Shown here in pieces: positions 24,174-32,883 of a stretch of DNA of 64,000 nt. Both the position numbers and the translations under genes were made by a program. Source of the stretch: SIG673 sp045653945 (lineage in GTDB: Bacteria > Bacillota > Clostridia > Oscillospirales > CAG-272); contig JAZOML010000033.1 in assembly GCA_045653945.1 (NCBI GenBank), positions 24,253 to 88,252 on the forward strand. Reading direction: 5' to 3'. Every line of letters starts with the position of its first letter. Positions within the stretch are counted from its first letter, which is position 1. The notes beneath the pieces are model-generated. The model had not been told where the DNA came from. It made no database searches and saw nothing but the letters and a program-made list of their open reading frames with translations.

Positions 24174-25004
24174 TTAAATTTTAAACCGCCTTGCATAAGA
24201 GCATTTGCGGCAAAGCTCCTCGGTTGCTTTTTTGCACTGGAAGCCGTTTTTGATTGCAAGGGCTCTTTTACTGCTCAGGATATCCTCAATTTCATCATCA
24301 AAAATATTGCCTAAAGCGATATCGCCCTCGTGGTCAAGACAGCAGGGAACAACCGTTCCGTCGCATAGTACCCCGAAATGGTCATTAAGCCCTTGACAAA
24401 ATACCTTTTCGCCAAAATTCTCGGCGCTCATATCGGGCCAAACGAAACGGTCTGCGTATTCAAGATGTAATTTCGAGCGAAGCCTTGCGCCTCTTTGTGA
24501 GGTCTGCTCGGGCGCGCCGAAGCGCTCCGAAATCAAACGCTCCGTCATCTCGTTTTTAGTATCACTGACACCGCCGTTCCAAAGACGGAGAACAACAAGT
24601 ACGCCGCTTTTTGACGCCTTGTCCGCAAAATCAAGGCAGGCGTCTATGTATTTTTTGTGTTCCTCATTGCTTCCGTCCTCAAAGGAGTGGAGTGAAATGT
24701 TGACTTTGTAAACACCGCTTGCAATAAGCTCGTCGCCTCGTTTTTCAAGAATCGAACCGTTTGTGGTAACGGCACTTTTAAAGCCCATAGCGTTAGCAAT
24801 CTCGATAAATCTCGGAAGGAGTGGGTGAGTAAGCGGCTCACCCATAACGTGATAGTAGATATAATTAGTTACACCCTTTATCTTTGTCGCAATTTCGGTA
24901 AATTCCGCCTCGCTCATAAGCCTCGGCACACGCCTTGTTTTCGGACAAAAGGAGCAGCTTTTGTTACATATATTCGTAATTTCAACGTAAGCTCTGGAAT
25001 ACAT
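24174..25004 (-). CDS. Radical SAM/SPASM-like protein
   Basis: A 276-residue radical SAM protein. The [4Fe-4S] cluster site is C13-x3-C17-x2-C20 (TNICNKSCSFCPKTRR), followed by YHVMGEPLTHPLL (GGE-like SAM motif) and a TTNG strand. The C-terminal half has a Cys-rich region (FCQGLNDHFGVLCDGTVVPCCLDHEGDIALGNIFDDEIEDIL, then CKKATEELCRKCSYA) as in SPASM or Twitch auxiliary-cluster domains. Substrate unknown; no peptide precursor or partner gene is adjacent. RBS GAAAGGAGC precedes ATG 25004. Confidence 0.85.
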   Translation of the reverse strand: MYSRAYVEITNICNKSCSFCPKTRRVPRLMSEAEFTEIATKIKGVTNYIYYHVMGEPLTHPLLPRFIEIANAMGFKSAVTTNGSILEKRGDELIASGVYKVNISLHSFEDGSNEEHKKYIDACLDFADKASKSGVLVVLRLWNGGVSDTKNEMTERLISERFGAPEQTSQRGARLRSKLHLEYADRFVWPDMSAENFGEKVFCQGLNDHFGVLCDGTVVPCCLDHEGDIALGNIFDDEIEDILSSKRALAIKNGFQCKKATEELCRKCSYARRFKI

Positions 25005-25096
25005 ATTTTTGCTCCTTTCTTTTTTTAAAATTTTATCACAAAAGCCCTATTTTGTCAACCAAATAATAAAAAATGCTTAAATATATAATATTTCTA

Positions 25097-25125
25097 TTGA
25101 CAAAATACGCAAGCAACTGTATAAT
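25097..25125 (+). promoter_or_regulatory. Promoter of glutamine synthetase III
   Basis: TTGACA (25097-25102), a 17-nt spacer and TATAAT (25120-25125) lie 52 nt before the start. Confidence 0.85.
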
Positions 25126-25177
25126 TTAAGAGTAAAAATATTTTTAAAGCATTTTAATTGAAATAAAGGATAAAGCT

Positions 25178-27271
25178 ATGATAAACGTACCCGAAATGTT
25201 TGGAAATATGGTGTTCAGCGACACCGTTATGAGAGAAAGACTGCCAAAAGAGGTCTATAAATCTCTGATTAAAACTATTGAGAGAGGTAAGGCTATTGAC
25301 CCCTCTATTTCCGACTGCGTTGCTGCCGCAATGAAGGACTGGGCAATAGAGAAGGGCGCAACTCACTATACCCATTGGTTTCAACCCTTAACGGGCTTTA
25401 CCGCAGAAAAGCACGATGCTTTCATTACCCCCGTTGGTAACTGCAAGGTAATAATGGAATTTTCGGGCAAGGAGCTTATCAAGGGCGAATCCGACGCTTC
25501 CTCGTTCCCCTCGGGTGGACTTCGCGCAACCTTTGAGGCAAGAGGGTATACCGCTTGGGACCCCGCTTCATACGCATTCGTAAAGGACGGCTCGCTCTAT
25601 ATTCCCACCGCATTTTGCTCCTATAACGGCGAGGCTCTTGACTCCAAAACACCGCTTCTTCGCTCAATGGACACGGTAAGTGAGCAAATGATAAGAATAC
25701 TCCGCCTTTTCGGTGATGACACTACAAAGCGTGTCTACTGTACCGTCGGAGCAGAGCAGGAATACTTCCTTATTGACAAGGAGGACTATAAAAAACGTAA
25801 GGATATTATATATTCGGGAAGAACGCTTTTCGGCTCAAACGCACCCAAAGGTCAGGAAATGGAAGACCACTACTTTGGTCGCCTTAAAACAAGAGTAAGC
25901 GCATTTATGCACGAGCTTGATACCGAGCTTTGGTCGCTTGGTATTAACGCAAAAACCAAGCATAACGAGGGCGCACCCGCACAGCACGAGCTTGCGCCAA
26001 TGTTCACAACGGCAAACCTTGCCGTTGACCAAAACGTCCTTATCATGGACTGTATGAAGAAGATAGCGGAAAAGCACGGACTCGTTTGCCTGCTCCACGA
26101 AAAGCCCTTTAAGGGCGTAAACGGCTCGGGTAAGCACGATAACTGGTCGCTTTCCACCGATACCGGCAAAAACCTTATGAAGCCGGGTAAAACTCCCGAA
26201 GAAAACGCACAGTTTATGCTTATTTTAGCGGCAACGGTAAGAGCGGTTGACGAATACGCTGACCTGCTTCGTATGTCGGTAGCATCGGCAGGAAACGACC
26301 ACCGACTCGGTGCAAACGAAGCTCCCCCCGCAATTATTTCTATGTTTGTTGGCGACGAGCTTGAAGCGATAATCGACTCGATAGTTGATGGCACAGCATA
26401 TAAAAAGGTACAGGGCGCGCAGATGAACCTCGGCGTTCCCTCACTGCCCACCTTCCAAAAGGATAACACCGACAGAAACCGTACCTCTCCGTTTGCATTT
26501 ACGGGTAACAAATTTGAATTCCGTATGCCGGGCTCAAGCCAAAACGTGGCGTTCCCCAACGTAGTTTTAAATACTGCTATGGCTCAGGTGCTTTTTGAAA
26601 TGGCAAACGAGCTTGAAAAGGCAAAGGACTTTGATGCGGCAGTAAAAAAGATAATCAAGGATACCTTGACCGCTCATAAGAGGGTAATTTTCAATGGCAA
26701 CGGCTACTCTGACGAGTGGGAAAAGGAAGCGGCAAGACGCGGACTTCCCAATATGAAAAAGTCGGTTGACGCCTTTGCCTGCCTTACGGCTGAGAAGAAC
26801 GTAAAGCTCTTTGAGGCAAGGGGCGTTATGAGCCGCTCCGAGCTTTATTCCCGTCAGGAAATCTACTATGAAAACTACGCCAAAACCCTCAATATCGAGG
26901 CAAGAGCGATGCTTGAAATGGCTCGCCGCGACTTTATCCCTGCGGTTGAAAAATACCTCTCGCTCCTTGCAAAAACGGCGAAAAATAAACTCGCAATCGC
27001 ACCCGAAATGTGCGTAACCGTTGAAAAGAGCCTTATAAATAAGCTCTCAACCTATACCGCCGAAGCGCTTGAAATTTCGGATAGACTTGAAGCACTTGCT
27101 TATGAGATAAGAAAAATGCCAAGAGGCGAGGCACAGGCAAGACGCTACTGCTACGAAATTATTCCTATGATGGACGAGCTTCGTGAAAGAGTTGACAATA
27201 TGGAACGCTACACCGACGCATCGGTCTGGCCCGTTCCTACCTACGGTCAGCTGACGTATTACGTTGACTAA
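25178..27271 (+). CDS. glnN: Glutamine synthetase, class III
   Basis: ATP-dependent glutamate + ammonia to glutamine. Class III enzymes are about 700 residues (697 here) and form dodecamers unrelated in length to class I. Visible class III blocks are FPSGGLRATFEARGYTAWDP, TVGAEQEYFLID (metal Glu), KTKHNEGAPAQHELAPMF, HEKPFKGVNGSGKHDNWS and NDHRLGANEAPPAIISMFVG. No signal or membrane segment. It has its own promoter and a bidirectional terminator. No PII or TnrA/GlnR gene is near, so nitrogen regulation is not visible. Confidence 0.96.
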   Translation: MINVPEMFGNMVFSDTVMRERLPKEVYKSLIKTIERGKAIDPSISDCVAAAMKDWAIEKGATHYTHWFQPLTGFTAEKHDAFITPVGNCKVIMEFSGKELIKGESDASSFPSGGLRATFEARGYTAWDPASYAFVKDGSLYIPTAFCSYNGEALDSKTPLLRSMDTVSEQMIRILRLFGDDTTKRVYCTVGAEQEYFLIDKEDYKKRKDIIYSGRTLFGSNAPKGQEMEDHYFGRLKTRVSAFMHELDTELWSLGINAKTKHNEGAPAQHELAPMFTTANLAVDQNVLIMDCMKKIAEKHGLVCLLHEKPFKGVNGSGKHDNWSLSTDTGKNLMKPGKTPEENAQFMLILAATVRAVDEYADLLRMSVASAGNDHRLGANEAPPAIISMFVGDELEAIIDSIVDGTAYKKVQGAQMNLGVPSLPTFQKDNTDRNRTSPFAFTGNKFEFRMPGSSQNVAFPNVVLNTAMAQVLFEMANELEKAKDFDAAVKKIIKDTLTAHKRVIFNGNGYSDEWEKEAARRGLPNMKKSVDAFACLTAEKNVKLFEARGVMSRSELYSRQEIYYENYAKTLNIEARAMLEMARRDFIPAVEKYLSLLAKTAKNKLAIAPEMCVTVEKSLINKLSTYTAEALEISDRLEALAYEIRKMPRGEAQARRYCYEIIPMMDELRERVDNMERYTDASVWPVPTYGQLTYYVD

Positions 27272-27272
27272 C

Positions 27273-27305
27273 AAAAAATGCAGAGCAAAACGCTCTGCAT
27301 TTTTT
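27273..27305. terminator. Bidirectional terminator between glnN and smpB
   Basis: AAAAAATGCAGAGC / GCTCTGCATTTTTT hairpin with AAAAC loop between convergent stops. Confidence 0.9.
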
Positions 27306-27780
27306 AATAATCGCCTCTGTTACTTGTTTTATGATACCTTTCAATATCCCTGTTAGCCTGCTTTTTGGCATCGTCATCACGCTTGTCGTAAAGCTTTTTG
27401 CCTCGGCAAAGACCGAGCTGTACCTTGACGTGCGAGCCGCTGAAATAAAGCGAAAGAGGAATAAGAGTAAATCCCTTCTGACTTACAAGACCGTGAAGCT
27501 TCATAATCTCCCGCTTGTGCATAAGCAACTTTTTCTGACGGAGCGGATCACGGTTGCAAATGTTACCCTTTTCGTAAGGACTTATGTGAATGCCCGAAGC
27601 CCAAAGCTCGCCACCCTCGATATAACAGTACGAATCCTTTAAATTGACCGTGCCTGCACGGACGCTCTTTACCTCGGTGCCGAATAAAGCGATACCGGCT
27701 TCATAAGTTTCGTCAACGAAAAAATCGTGATATGCTTTTTTGTTTTGTGCAATTATCTTTTTACCCTTGCTCTCAGCCAT
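27304..27780 (-). CDS. smpB: SsrA-binding protein SmpB
   Basis: Partner of tmRNA in trans-translation rescue of stalled ribosomes. The 158 residues show the SmpB barrel (IAQNKKAYHDFFVDETYEAGIALFGTEVKSVRAG, FTLIPLSLYFSGSHVKVQLGLCRGKK) and the basic C-terminal tail (KLYDKRDDDAKKQANRDIERY) that enters the mRNA channel. The tmRNA gene itself is not in this window. Consensus promoter directly upstream. Confidence 0.97.
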   Translation of the reverse strand: MAESKGKKIIAQNKKAYHDFFVDETYEAGIALFGTEVKSVRAGTVNLKDSYCYIEGGELWASGIHISPYEKGNICNRDPLRQKKLLMHKREIMKLHGLVSQKGFTLIPLSLYFSGSHVKVQLGLCRGKKLYDKRDDDAKKQANRDIERYHKTSNRGDY

Positions 27781-27814
27781 AACGCCTTATCCTTTCTAAA
27801 AATCAGTATAATAG

Positions 27815-27843
27815 AGTATAACACACAAAAAAAACGTTGTCAA
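27815..27843 (-). promoter_or_regulatory. Promoter of smpB
   Basis: Minus-strand TTGACA (27843-27838), a 17-nt spacer and TATACT (27820-27815). Confidence 0.8.
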
Positions 27844-27914
27844 GTCGATAAAAGCCGAAAAATAAAAACTTTTTCAAAAACTGTCCAAAAGCTTGATTTT
27901 TTCTTTTAAACACC

Positions 27915-27943
27915 TTGCAAAACGGCAAACAATATGCTATAAT
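27915..27943 (+). promoter_or_regulatory. Promoter of tRNA-Arg(CCT)
   Basis: TTGCAA (27915-27920), a 17-nt spacer and TATAAT (27938-27943), 14 nt before the tRNA. Confidence 0.85.
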
Positions 27944-27957
27944 ATATTGGTAAATAC

Positions 27958-28032
27958 GTCCCCATAGTTAAATGGATATAACAAATCCCTCCTAAGGATT
28001 AGTTGTGAGTTCGATTCTCGCTGGGGACGCCA
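27958..28032 (+). tRNA. tRNA-Arg (anticodon CCT)
   Basis: Acceptor GTCCCCA / TGGGGAC, anticodon stem AATCC / GGATT with loop CTCCTAA giving anticodon CCT (reads AGG), T arm containing GTTCGATTC, discriminator G and encoded CCA (28030-28032). Confidence 0.95.
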
Positions 28033-28033
28033 C

Positions 28034-28060
28034 AGGGCAGTCAAATCGACTGCCTTTTTG
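28034..28060 (+). terminator. Terminator of tRNA-Arg(CCT)
   Basis: GGCAGTC / GACTGCC stem with AAATC loop and five T's, between the tRNA and the GIY-YIG gene. Confidence 0.85.
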
Positions 28061-28076
28061 AGTAAAGAGGTACAAT

Positions 28077-28928
28077 ATGATTAAATTAGCAGAATTTCTT
28101 GGTATTCCCAAAAACGAATACAAAAATTATAAAATTCATCTTGCAGTTGGTGCTCGTGACAGAAAAGAACCGTATAATGTCTTTATATTAGATGTTAATA
28201 AGTTCAAGTATTGGCAAGAAGAACAAACTGGGAAAAATTGGAGTAGAAAATATATCATATCTCTAATATATTATTCGAAAAATTTATGGCTTTTCGGAGG
28301 AGTTTATGAGGTTTTAGGGCAACCCGAAAAGTATAAACACCAAAAGTGGAAAACATATGGTTGGAAATACGAAACAAAGCTTTTGGATATCCAAAGCGAC
28401 CTTATCGGCAGAGTATTGTTTTATTACAAAAAGGAATATAGAGCACAATATCCCAAGCTCGAATTACACGCAAAAAATGGTATGTCACCGTCGGATATTT
28501 ATGTATCAAGTATATTTGATAAAAAGGTGGCAATTACCGATTTCCTTGGCTTTGACAATGTAAATATTGATCACGAAACCCTGCGACTCATTGTAAATGA
28601 TAATATTCAGTCTTGGAAAACGGCACTTTCTAATGTTAAAGGCATATATCTTATTATGGACGAGCTTACGGGCAAACAGTATGTTGGAAGTGCATACGGC
28701 GATGACTGTATATGGCAACGCTGGTCGGAATATGCCAAAAACGGACACGGCGGAAATGTCGAACTTAAAGAGTTGCTTAAACAGCACGGAGAGGATTATA
28801 AATACAATTTTAAGTATTCCGTTCTTGAAATTTGTAATATGAGCCTTGGCAATGAATACATAATAGCAAGAGAAAACCAATGGAAAGAGGTTTTGATGAC
28901 AAGAAAGTTTGGCTTAAACAAAAATTAA
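28077..28928 (+). CDS. GIY-YIG domain protein, possible accessory gene
   Basis: A 283-residue protein with a GIY-YIG nuclease-like domain in its last ~100 residues: KGIYLIMDELTGKQYVGSAYG carries the GIY and YVG strands, followed by IWQRWSEYAKNGHGGN (conserved Arg region) and NEYIIARENQWKEVL (Glu/Asn). The N-terminal ~180 residues are not recognised and may be a DNA- or effector-binding part; they are Lys/Tyr-rich and more AT-rich in codon use than neighbouring genes. It lies directly behind a tRNA gene and terminator, a common site for acquired genes. RBS is AAAGAGG before ATG 28077. Confidence 0.75.
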   Translation: MIKLAEFLGIPKNEYKNYKIHLAVGARDRKEPYNVFILDVNKFKYWQEEQTGKNWSRKYIISLIYYSKNLWLFGGVYEVLGQPEKYKHQKWKTYGWKYETKLLDIQSDLIGRVLFYYKKEYRAQYPKLELHAKNGMSPSDIYVSSIFDKKVAITDFLGFDNVNIDHETLRLIVNDNIQSWKTALSNVKGIYLIMDELTGKQYVGSAYGDDCIWQRWSEYAKNGHGGNVELKELLKQHGEDYKYNFKYSVLEICNMSLGNEYIIARENQWKEVLMTRKFGLNKN

Positions 28929-28953
28929 AGCAAAGCACCCGCTTTGCTTTTTT
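28927..28953 (+). terminator. Terminator of the GIY-YIG gene
   Basis: AAAGCAAAGC / GCTTTGCTTT stem with ACCC loop and a T tract, overlapping the stop codon. Confidence 0.88.
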
Positions 28954-28978
28954 CTTTCCCTAAATTTCCCGAAAAGCC

Positions 28979-29007
28979 TTGATTTTCCTTAATATTTATG
29001 ATATACT
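28979..29007 (+). promoter_or_regulatory. Promoter of the heparinase-like gene
   Basis: TTGATT (28979-28984), a 17-nt spacer and TATACT (29002-29007) predict a leader of about 185 nt. Confidence 0.7.
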
Positions 29008-29044
29008 ATGGACAGAAAAACTAAGGTATACCCGAAAGGAGAAT

Positions 29045-29185
29045 TAGCGTGAAGTTAATTTGGTCGAAAGTCTGAAATTTGTTTTTCACGCTATGAATTT
29101 CCATAAAAAATTAAACATTTTTTGTTTTGCTCTGCAAAACACTGAAAATTCGCCAAGTATTGGTGCAGTTGCCTGACGGCAACGG
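29045..29185 (+). promoter_or_regulatory. Structured leader with short upstream frame
   Basis: A 185-nt leader holds an upstream frame: AAAGGAG (29035-29041), then GTG 29049 and eight codons, MKLIWSKV, ending at TGA 29075. Its start lies in the 5' arm of a 9-bp inverted repeat TAGCGTGAA / TTCACGCTA (29045-29053, 29085-29093). Two more hairpins follow, GTTTTGC-TCT-GCAAAAC (29124-29140) and GTTGCC-TGAC-GGCAAC (29168-29183), the last just before the ribosome site. Regulatory role is inference. Confidence 0.5.
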
Positions 29186-29198
29186 AAAGGAAAGAATT

Positions 29199-30953
29199 AT
29201 GTTTACTTACACAAGAGATGAAATAAAAGCGGCGCTTGACGCAGGCAGCAAGGACGCGCTTAAAATAACCGATGCCAAGATTGCCGAAATGAAGGCAAAT
29301 CCGCAGCTTAAATTTGCTCACGGTCGCCTTGCAGAGTGTCGCGAGTTTTACGGCAAAATGGAAATTCCGAGCATTTCGTTTACGCAGTTCAACCGTTTCT
29401 ACGTAGACGGCGACAGAGCCGCTTATGAAAGAGAATACTTCCGCCGCCGCGGACACCTCAAAACGTGGGCAATCTCTCTCTTATTTGATAAGGAAAACAA
29501 GGAATACAAGCAACGCCTCGAGGACACCATCTGGGCAATCTGCGACGAATTTACTTGGTGCTTGCCCGCTCACTACCACCTCGACGTGCACGAAATTGAC
29601 CTTTTCGGTTGTGAAACAACCGGCGCACTTGCCGAGGTAATCTTCCTTGTGGGCGACCTGCTTCACCCGTGGGTAGTAGAAAGAGCGAAAAAGGAGCTTA
29701 TGCGCCGCGGAATTGAACGCTTTGAGGAACACACCGACAGCGAATTCCTTTGGGCTGATCCTGCAAGAAGACAGGGTAACTGGACAACCGTTTGCTCTGG
29801 CTCGCTCGGTATTGCCGCGATGTGTATGCTCGACGATAATGACCGACTTGCAGATATGCTTGCTCGTATAAATAAAATAATGGAGCTTTACTTTGCCGCT
29901 TACCCCGACGACGGTGCATGCCCCGAGGGATTTGGCTACTGGGGTTACGGCTTTGGCTTCTTTACCGCCTACGCCGACACACTTTATAAGCGTACAAACG
30001 GTATGGTTAACCTCTTTAAATTTGAAAAGGTTCGCCTTTTTGCTTCTTTCCCTGCAAAGCTGCTCTTTGACGGCAGCAGATGCGTGGCGTTCTCCGACAG
30101 CGGTAGCTATGGCGGAATGTCGCTTTCGCTCACCTCGGCGCTCAAGCAGTACTACCCCGAGCTTTATATCCCCTCAACCACCAACTTCGGTTGCGATATC
30201 GAGGTCGAGGGCTGCCACCGCTTTACCACCAACCTTCGCACGTTAACTTGGGTTGCGGGCGAGCTTGAAAAGGAAGAGGCAGGTGCAAAAACATATATTC
30301 TTGATAAGGTACAGTGGTATATTTCCTCAAGTGCCGATAAGGTGGGATTTTGTTGTAAGGCAGGTCATAACGACGAGCACCACAACCACAATGACGTCGG
30401 ACACTTCCAAATATTCAAGGCGGGTGAGGAATTCTTTGCCGACTTTGGCGCAGGTGTTTACAGCGGACCGTACTTCGGTAGAGAACGCTACACCTTTATT
30501 CAAGCGGGCTCGCAGGGACACAGTGTTCCGATAATCAACGGCAAATATCAAAAATTTGGTAAGGAGTACGCCGCAAAGGACGTTTTGTTTAGCGACGAGG
30601 GTATGATAGCCGATATTTCGGGCGCATACGCCATTGACGAGCTGAAAACTCTTAACCGTACCTTTAAATTTAATAAGGAAACCTCTACCGTCTACGTAAA
30701 AGACGAGTTTGAGCTTGCAGGTGATAATATTCCCGTAACCGAGCGATTTGTTTCGTGGAAGAAGCCCGAAATCACTGACGGAAAGGTAACACTTACTGCA
30801 AAAAACGGTATGTCGATGTCGCTTTACTTTGATGCAAACGTATTTGACGCAAGCTTTGAGGCTATCGACTCGGGCAAGGGAACGGTTTACGTAACCGACC
30901 TTGCAGTAAAAGAGCCGAGAGCAAATATGACGGTAGAATTTGAAATCAAATAA
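29199..30953 (+). CDS. Heparinase II/III-like polysaccharide lyase family protein
   Basis: A 584-residue protein with an N-terminal alpha/alpha-toroid (about 60-330, with HLKTWAISLLFDKENKEYKQRL and AYPDDGACPEGFGYWGYGFGF) and a C-terminal beta-sandwich typical of heparinase II/III-like lyases. The catalytic-type His segment DEHHNHNDVGHFQIFKAGEEFFADFGAG is near residues 390-420. No signal peptide, so the substrate is probably an imported uronic-acid oligosaccharide. ATG 29199 follows AAAGGAAAG; an in-frame ATG at 29127 is inside the leader. Substrate is unknown. Confidence 0.85.
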   Translation: MFTYTRDEIKAALDAGSKDALKITDAKIAEMKANPQLKFAHGRLAECREFYGKMEIPSISFTQFNRFYVDGDRAAYEREYFRRRGHLKTWAISLLFDKENKEYKQRLEDTIWAICDEFTWCLPAHYHLDVHEIDLFGCETTGALAEVIFLVGDLLHPWVVERAKKELMRRGIERFEEHTDSEFLWADPARRQGNWTTVCSGSLGIAAMCMLDDNDRLADMLARINKIMELYFAAYPDDGACPEGFGYWGYGFGFFTAYADTLYKRTNGMVNLFKFEKVRLFASFPAKLLFDGSRCVAFSDSGSYGGMSLSLTSALKQYYPELYIPSTTNFGCDIEVEGCHRFTTNLRTLTWVAGELEKEEAGAKTYILDKVQWYISSSADKVGFCCKAGHNDEHHNHNDVGHFQIFKAGEEFFADFGAGVYSGPYFGRERYTFIQAGSQGHSVPIINGKYQKFGKEYAAKDVLFSDEGMIADISGAYAIDELKTLNRTFKFNKETSTVYVKDEFELAGDNIPVTERFVSWKKPEITDGKVTLTAKNGMSMSLYFDANVFDASFEAIDSGKGTVYVTDLAVKEPRANMTVEFEIK

Positions 30954-30978
30954 ATAAATAAATAAATAAATAAATAAA
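30948..30978 (+). repeat. (AAAT)n microsatellite at a gene end
   Basis: Nearly eight uninterrupted AAAT units (31 nt) start one codon before the heparinase stop and run into the terminator stem. In-frame stop codons recur in the tract. Confidence 0.95.
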
Positions 30979-31006
30979 CGAGGTCGATGACCTCGTTTAT
31001 TTATTT
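30968..31006. terminator. Bidirectional terminator between heparinase-like gene and tyrA
   Basis: An 18-bp stem, ...AAACGAGGTC / GACCTCGTTT..., with a 3-nt loop incorporates the AAAT repeat and overlaps the last codons of tyrA. Confidence 0.85.
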
Positions 31007-31840
31007 ACCGTCTATATTTTCTTTTGCAATTCTACCGTCCTTAAGAAGTGAACGAAGAGTGTCCTTATCGCCGTTTGCGATGGCATTGCGGTAATCGCTT
31101 AAATTCTTTATTATAGTGTCAATTTCAAACAGAAGTGGTTCTTTATTTTCAAGAAAAAGCTCTGACCACATATTTTCATTTAACCACGCAACACGGGTTA
31201 AATCCTTGTATGAGCCTGCCGAAAAGCCCTTGTGTACCTTTGCGGTAGGACTTTTTACGTAAGCGTTTGAAACTATGTGCGCAAGCTGAGAGGTAAACGC
31301 AATTATCCTGTCGTGTGTGCTTGCATCGGTTACACTGATTGAACCAAAGCCGCAGGGCAAGAGTATTTGCTTTATGCTGTCAAGAAATTCAATATCATCG
31401 TATTTTGGCGGTACGATAACCATAGGTGCGCCCTTGAAAAGCTCTGCACTTGCGTACTTAAATCCCGAAAGATGCTTTCCTGCCATCGGGTGTCCGCCGA
31501 CAAAGGTAAAGTCATACTTTTCAGCAAGGTCAAATCCTATCTCACAAACCTGCTTTTTTGTGCCGCACAAATCCATTACAAATTGTTTTTTTGCAAATAC
31601 GTTGGCGTAATTTTGCAAAAAATCCACCGTTGCCTTTGGGTATATAGCAATAAAAATTGCATCGCACGTAGTAATTGTTTTTTCATTTAAAATCCCGTCA
31701 ACTACACCCGATAGCTGCGCAAAGCCGAGTGTGGTTGCATCGCTATCAAACGCAAAAATCTCACATTCGCAATTTTTTCTAAATGCCTTTGCTACCGAGC
31801 CGCCGATTAGCCCAAGCCCGACAATACCAATTCTTTTCAT
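31001..31840 (-). CDS. tyrA: Prephenate dehydrogenase
   Basis: NAD(P)-dependent oxidative decarboxylation of prephenate to 4-hydroxyphenylpyruvate, the tyrosine-specific step. The 279 residues have the Rossmann motif GIVGLGLIGGSVAKAFR at residues 4-20, then DLCGTKKQVCE, FVGGHPMAGKHLSG (catalytic His) and RIIAFTSQLAHIVSNAYV. It has no C-terminal ACT domain, so tyrosine feedback in the protein is not evident. It follows aroF by 10 nt, so both are controlled by the tyrosine leader upstream. Confidence 0.93.
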   Translation of the reverse strand: MKRIGIVGLGLIGGSVAKAFRKNCECEIFAFDSDATTLGFAQLSGVVDGILNEKTITTCDAIFIAIYPKATVDFLQNYANVFAKKQFVMDLCGTKKQVCEIGFDLAEKYDFTFVGGHPMAGKHLSGFKYASAELFKGAPMVIVPPKYDDIEFLDSIKQILLPCGFGSISVTDASTHDRIIAFTSQLAHIVSNAYVKSPTAKVHKGFSAGSYKDLTRVAWLNENMWSELFLENKEPLLFEIDTIIKNLSDYRNAIANGDKDTLRSLLKDGRIAKENIDGK

Positions 31841-31850
31841 ACGCTTTACC

Positions 31851-32852
31851 TCATTTTATAGCTACAAGCACTTTATTTACTGCACACACAACCTCGTCAA
31901 ATTGCTCGGGAGTGAGGGACTGAGCGCCGTCGCAAAGAGCATTTTTGGGGTCATTATGCACCTCTATCATAAGTCCCTTTGCGCCGCAGGCTGCAGCAGC
32001 AAGAGCCATTGGACGAACGAGTCTTGCCACACCCGTTGCGTGGCTAGGGTCAACGATAACGGGTAGATGCGTTAACTCCGAAAGAACGGGAACGGCGGAT
32101 AGGTCAAGCACGTTACGGGTGTAATTGTCGTAGCTTCTGATACCTCTTTCGCAAAGGATAATATTTTCTTTTCCGCCCGCCATAATGTATTCGGCGCTCA
32201 TTAAAAATTCCTTTAAGGTTGCCGCAAGACCGCGTTTGAGCAAAATAGTCTTTTTGGAGCGTCCAAGCTCCTTGAGTAACTCAAAATTTTGCATATTTCT
32301 TGCACCAATCTGCAAAATATCAACGTCTGAAAACAAATCCAGATGAGATGCGTCCATAATTTCGGTTACTACGGGCAGTCCCGTAGCTTTTTTTGCCTTT
32401 AAAAGAAGCTCAATTCCCTCGCTCTTAAGTCCTTGGAAATCGTAAGGTGAGGTTCGCGGTTTAAAAGCGCCCCCACGAAGTATCGTTGCACCGGATGCTT
32501 TGACCTTAGTTGCTATTTCGGTAAGCTGCTCCTCGCTTTCAATAGAGCAGGGTCCTGCCATAATAGAAAAAGTGTCGCCTCCAACTGTGGTATTATCAAC
32601 CTTAATTACGGTATCGTCGGGATGAAATTTCCTGTTTGCACTTTTGAACGGCTCGCTTATACGCTTGACGCTTTCTACCATTTCGAGGCTTTCGAGCAGG
32701 TCGGCATCCACCCTTGCGGTGTCGCCTATAAGACCTATAACCGTTTGAAATTCACCGCGTGAGATGTGCACGTCAAGATTCTGGTTTTTAAGCCAAACGG
32801 TAAGGCTTTCGATTTGTTTTTCGGTTGCTCCGTGTTTTAAAACTGCTATCAT
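31851..32852 (-). CDS. aroF: 3-deoxy-7-phosphoheptulonate synthase (type I-beta)
   Basis: First step of the shikimate pathway: phosphoenolpyruvate + erythrose-4-phosphate to DAHP. The 333 residues have an N-terminal ferredoxin/ACT-like regulatory domain (about 1-70), as in the Thermotoga enzyme that is inhibited by Tyr and Phe, then the TIM barrel: MAGPCSIESEEQL, GGAFKPRTSPYDFQG, LLKRGLAATLKEFL, LCERGIRSYD, PVIVDPSHATG. First gene of an aroF-tyrA operon behind a six-Tyr leader peptide and attenuator terminator. RBS AAAGGAG precedes ATG 32852. Confidence 0.95.
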   Translation of the reverse strand: MIAVLKHGATEKQIESLTVWLKNQNLDVHISRGEFQTVIGLIGDTARVDADLLESLEMVESVKRISEPFKSANRKFHPDDTVIKVDNTTVGGDTFSIMAGPCSIESEEQLTEIATKVKASGATILRGGAFKPRTSPYDFQGLKSEGIELLLKAKKATGLPVVTEIMDASHLDLFSDVDILQIGARNMQNFELLKELGRSKKTILLKRGLAATLKEFLMSAEYIMAGGKENIILCERGIRSYDNYTRNVLDLSAVPVLSELTHLPVIVDPSHATGVARLVRPMALAAAACGAKGLMIEVHNDPKNALCDGAQSLTPEQFDEVVCAVNKVLVAIK

Positions 32853-32883
32853 TGTATTGTATCTCCTTTAAAAATCAAAATTA

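Noticed and set aside
29093..29176. 27-codon frame in the heparinase leader
   Set aside because: No ribosome site before its ATG. It may be translated only by coupling; not enough support.
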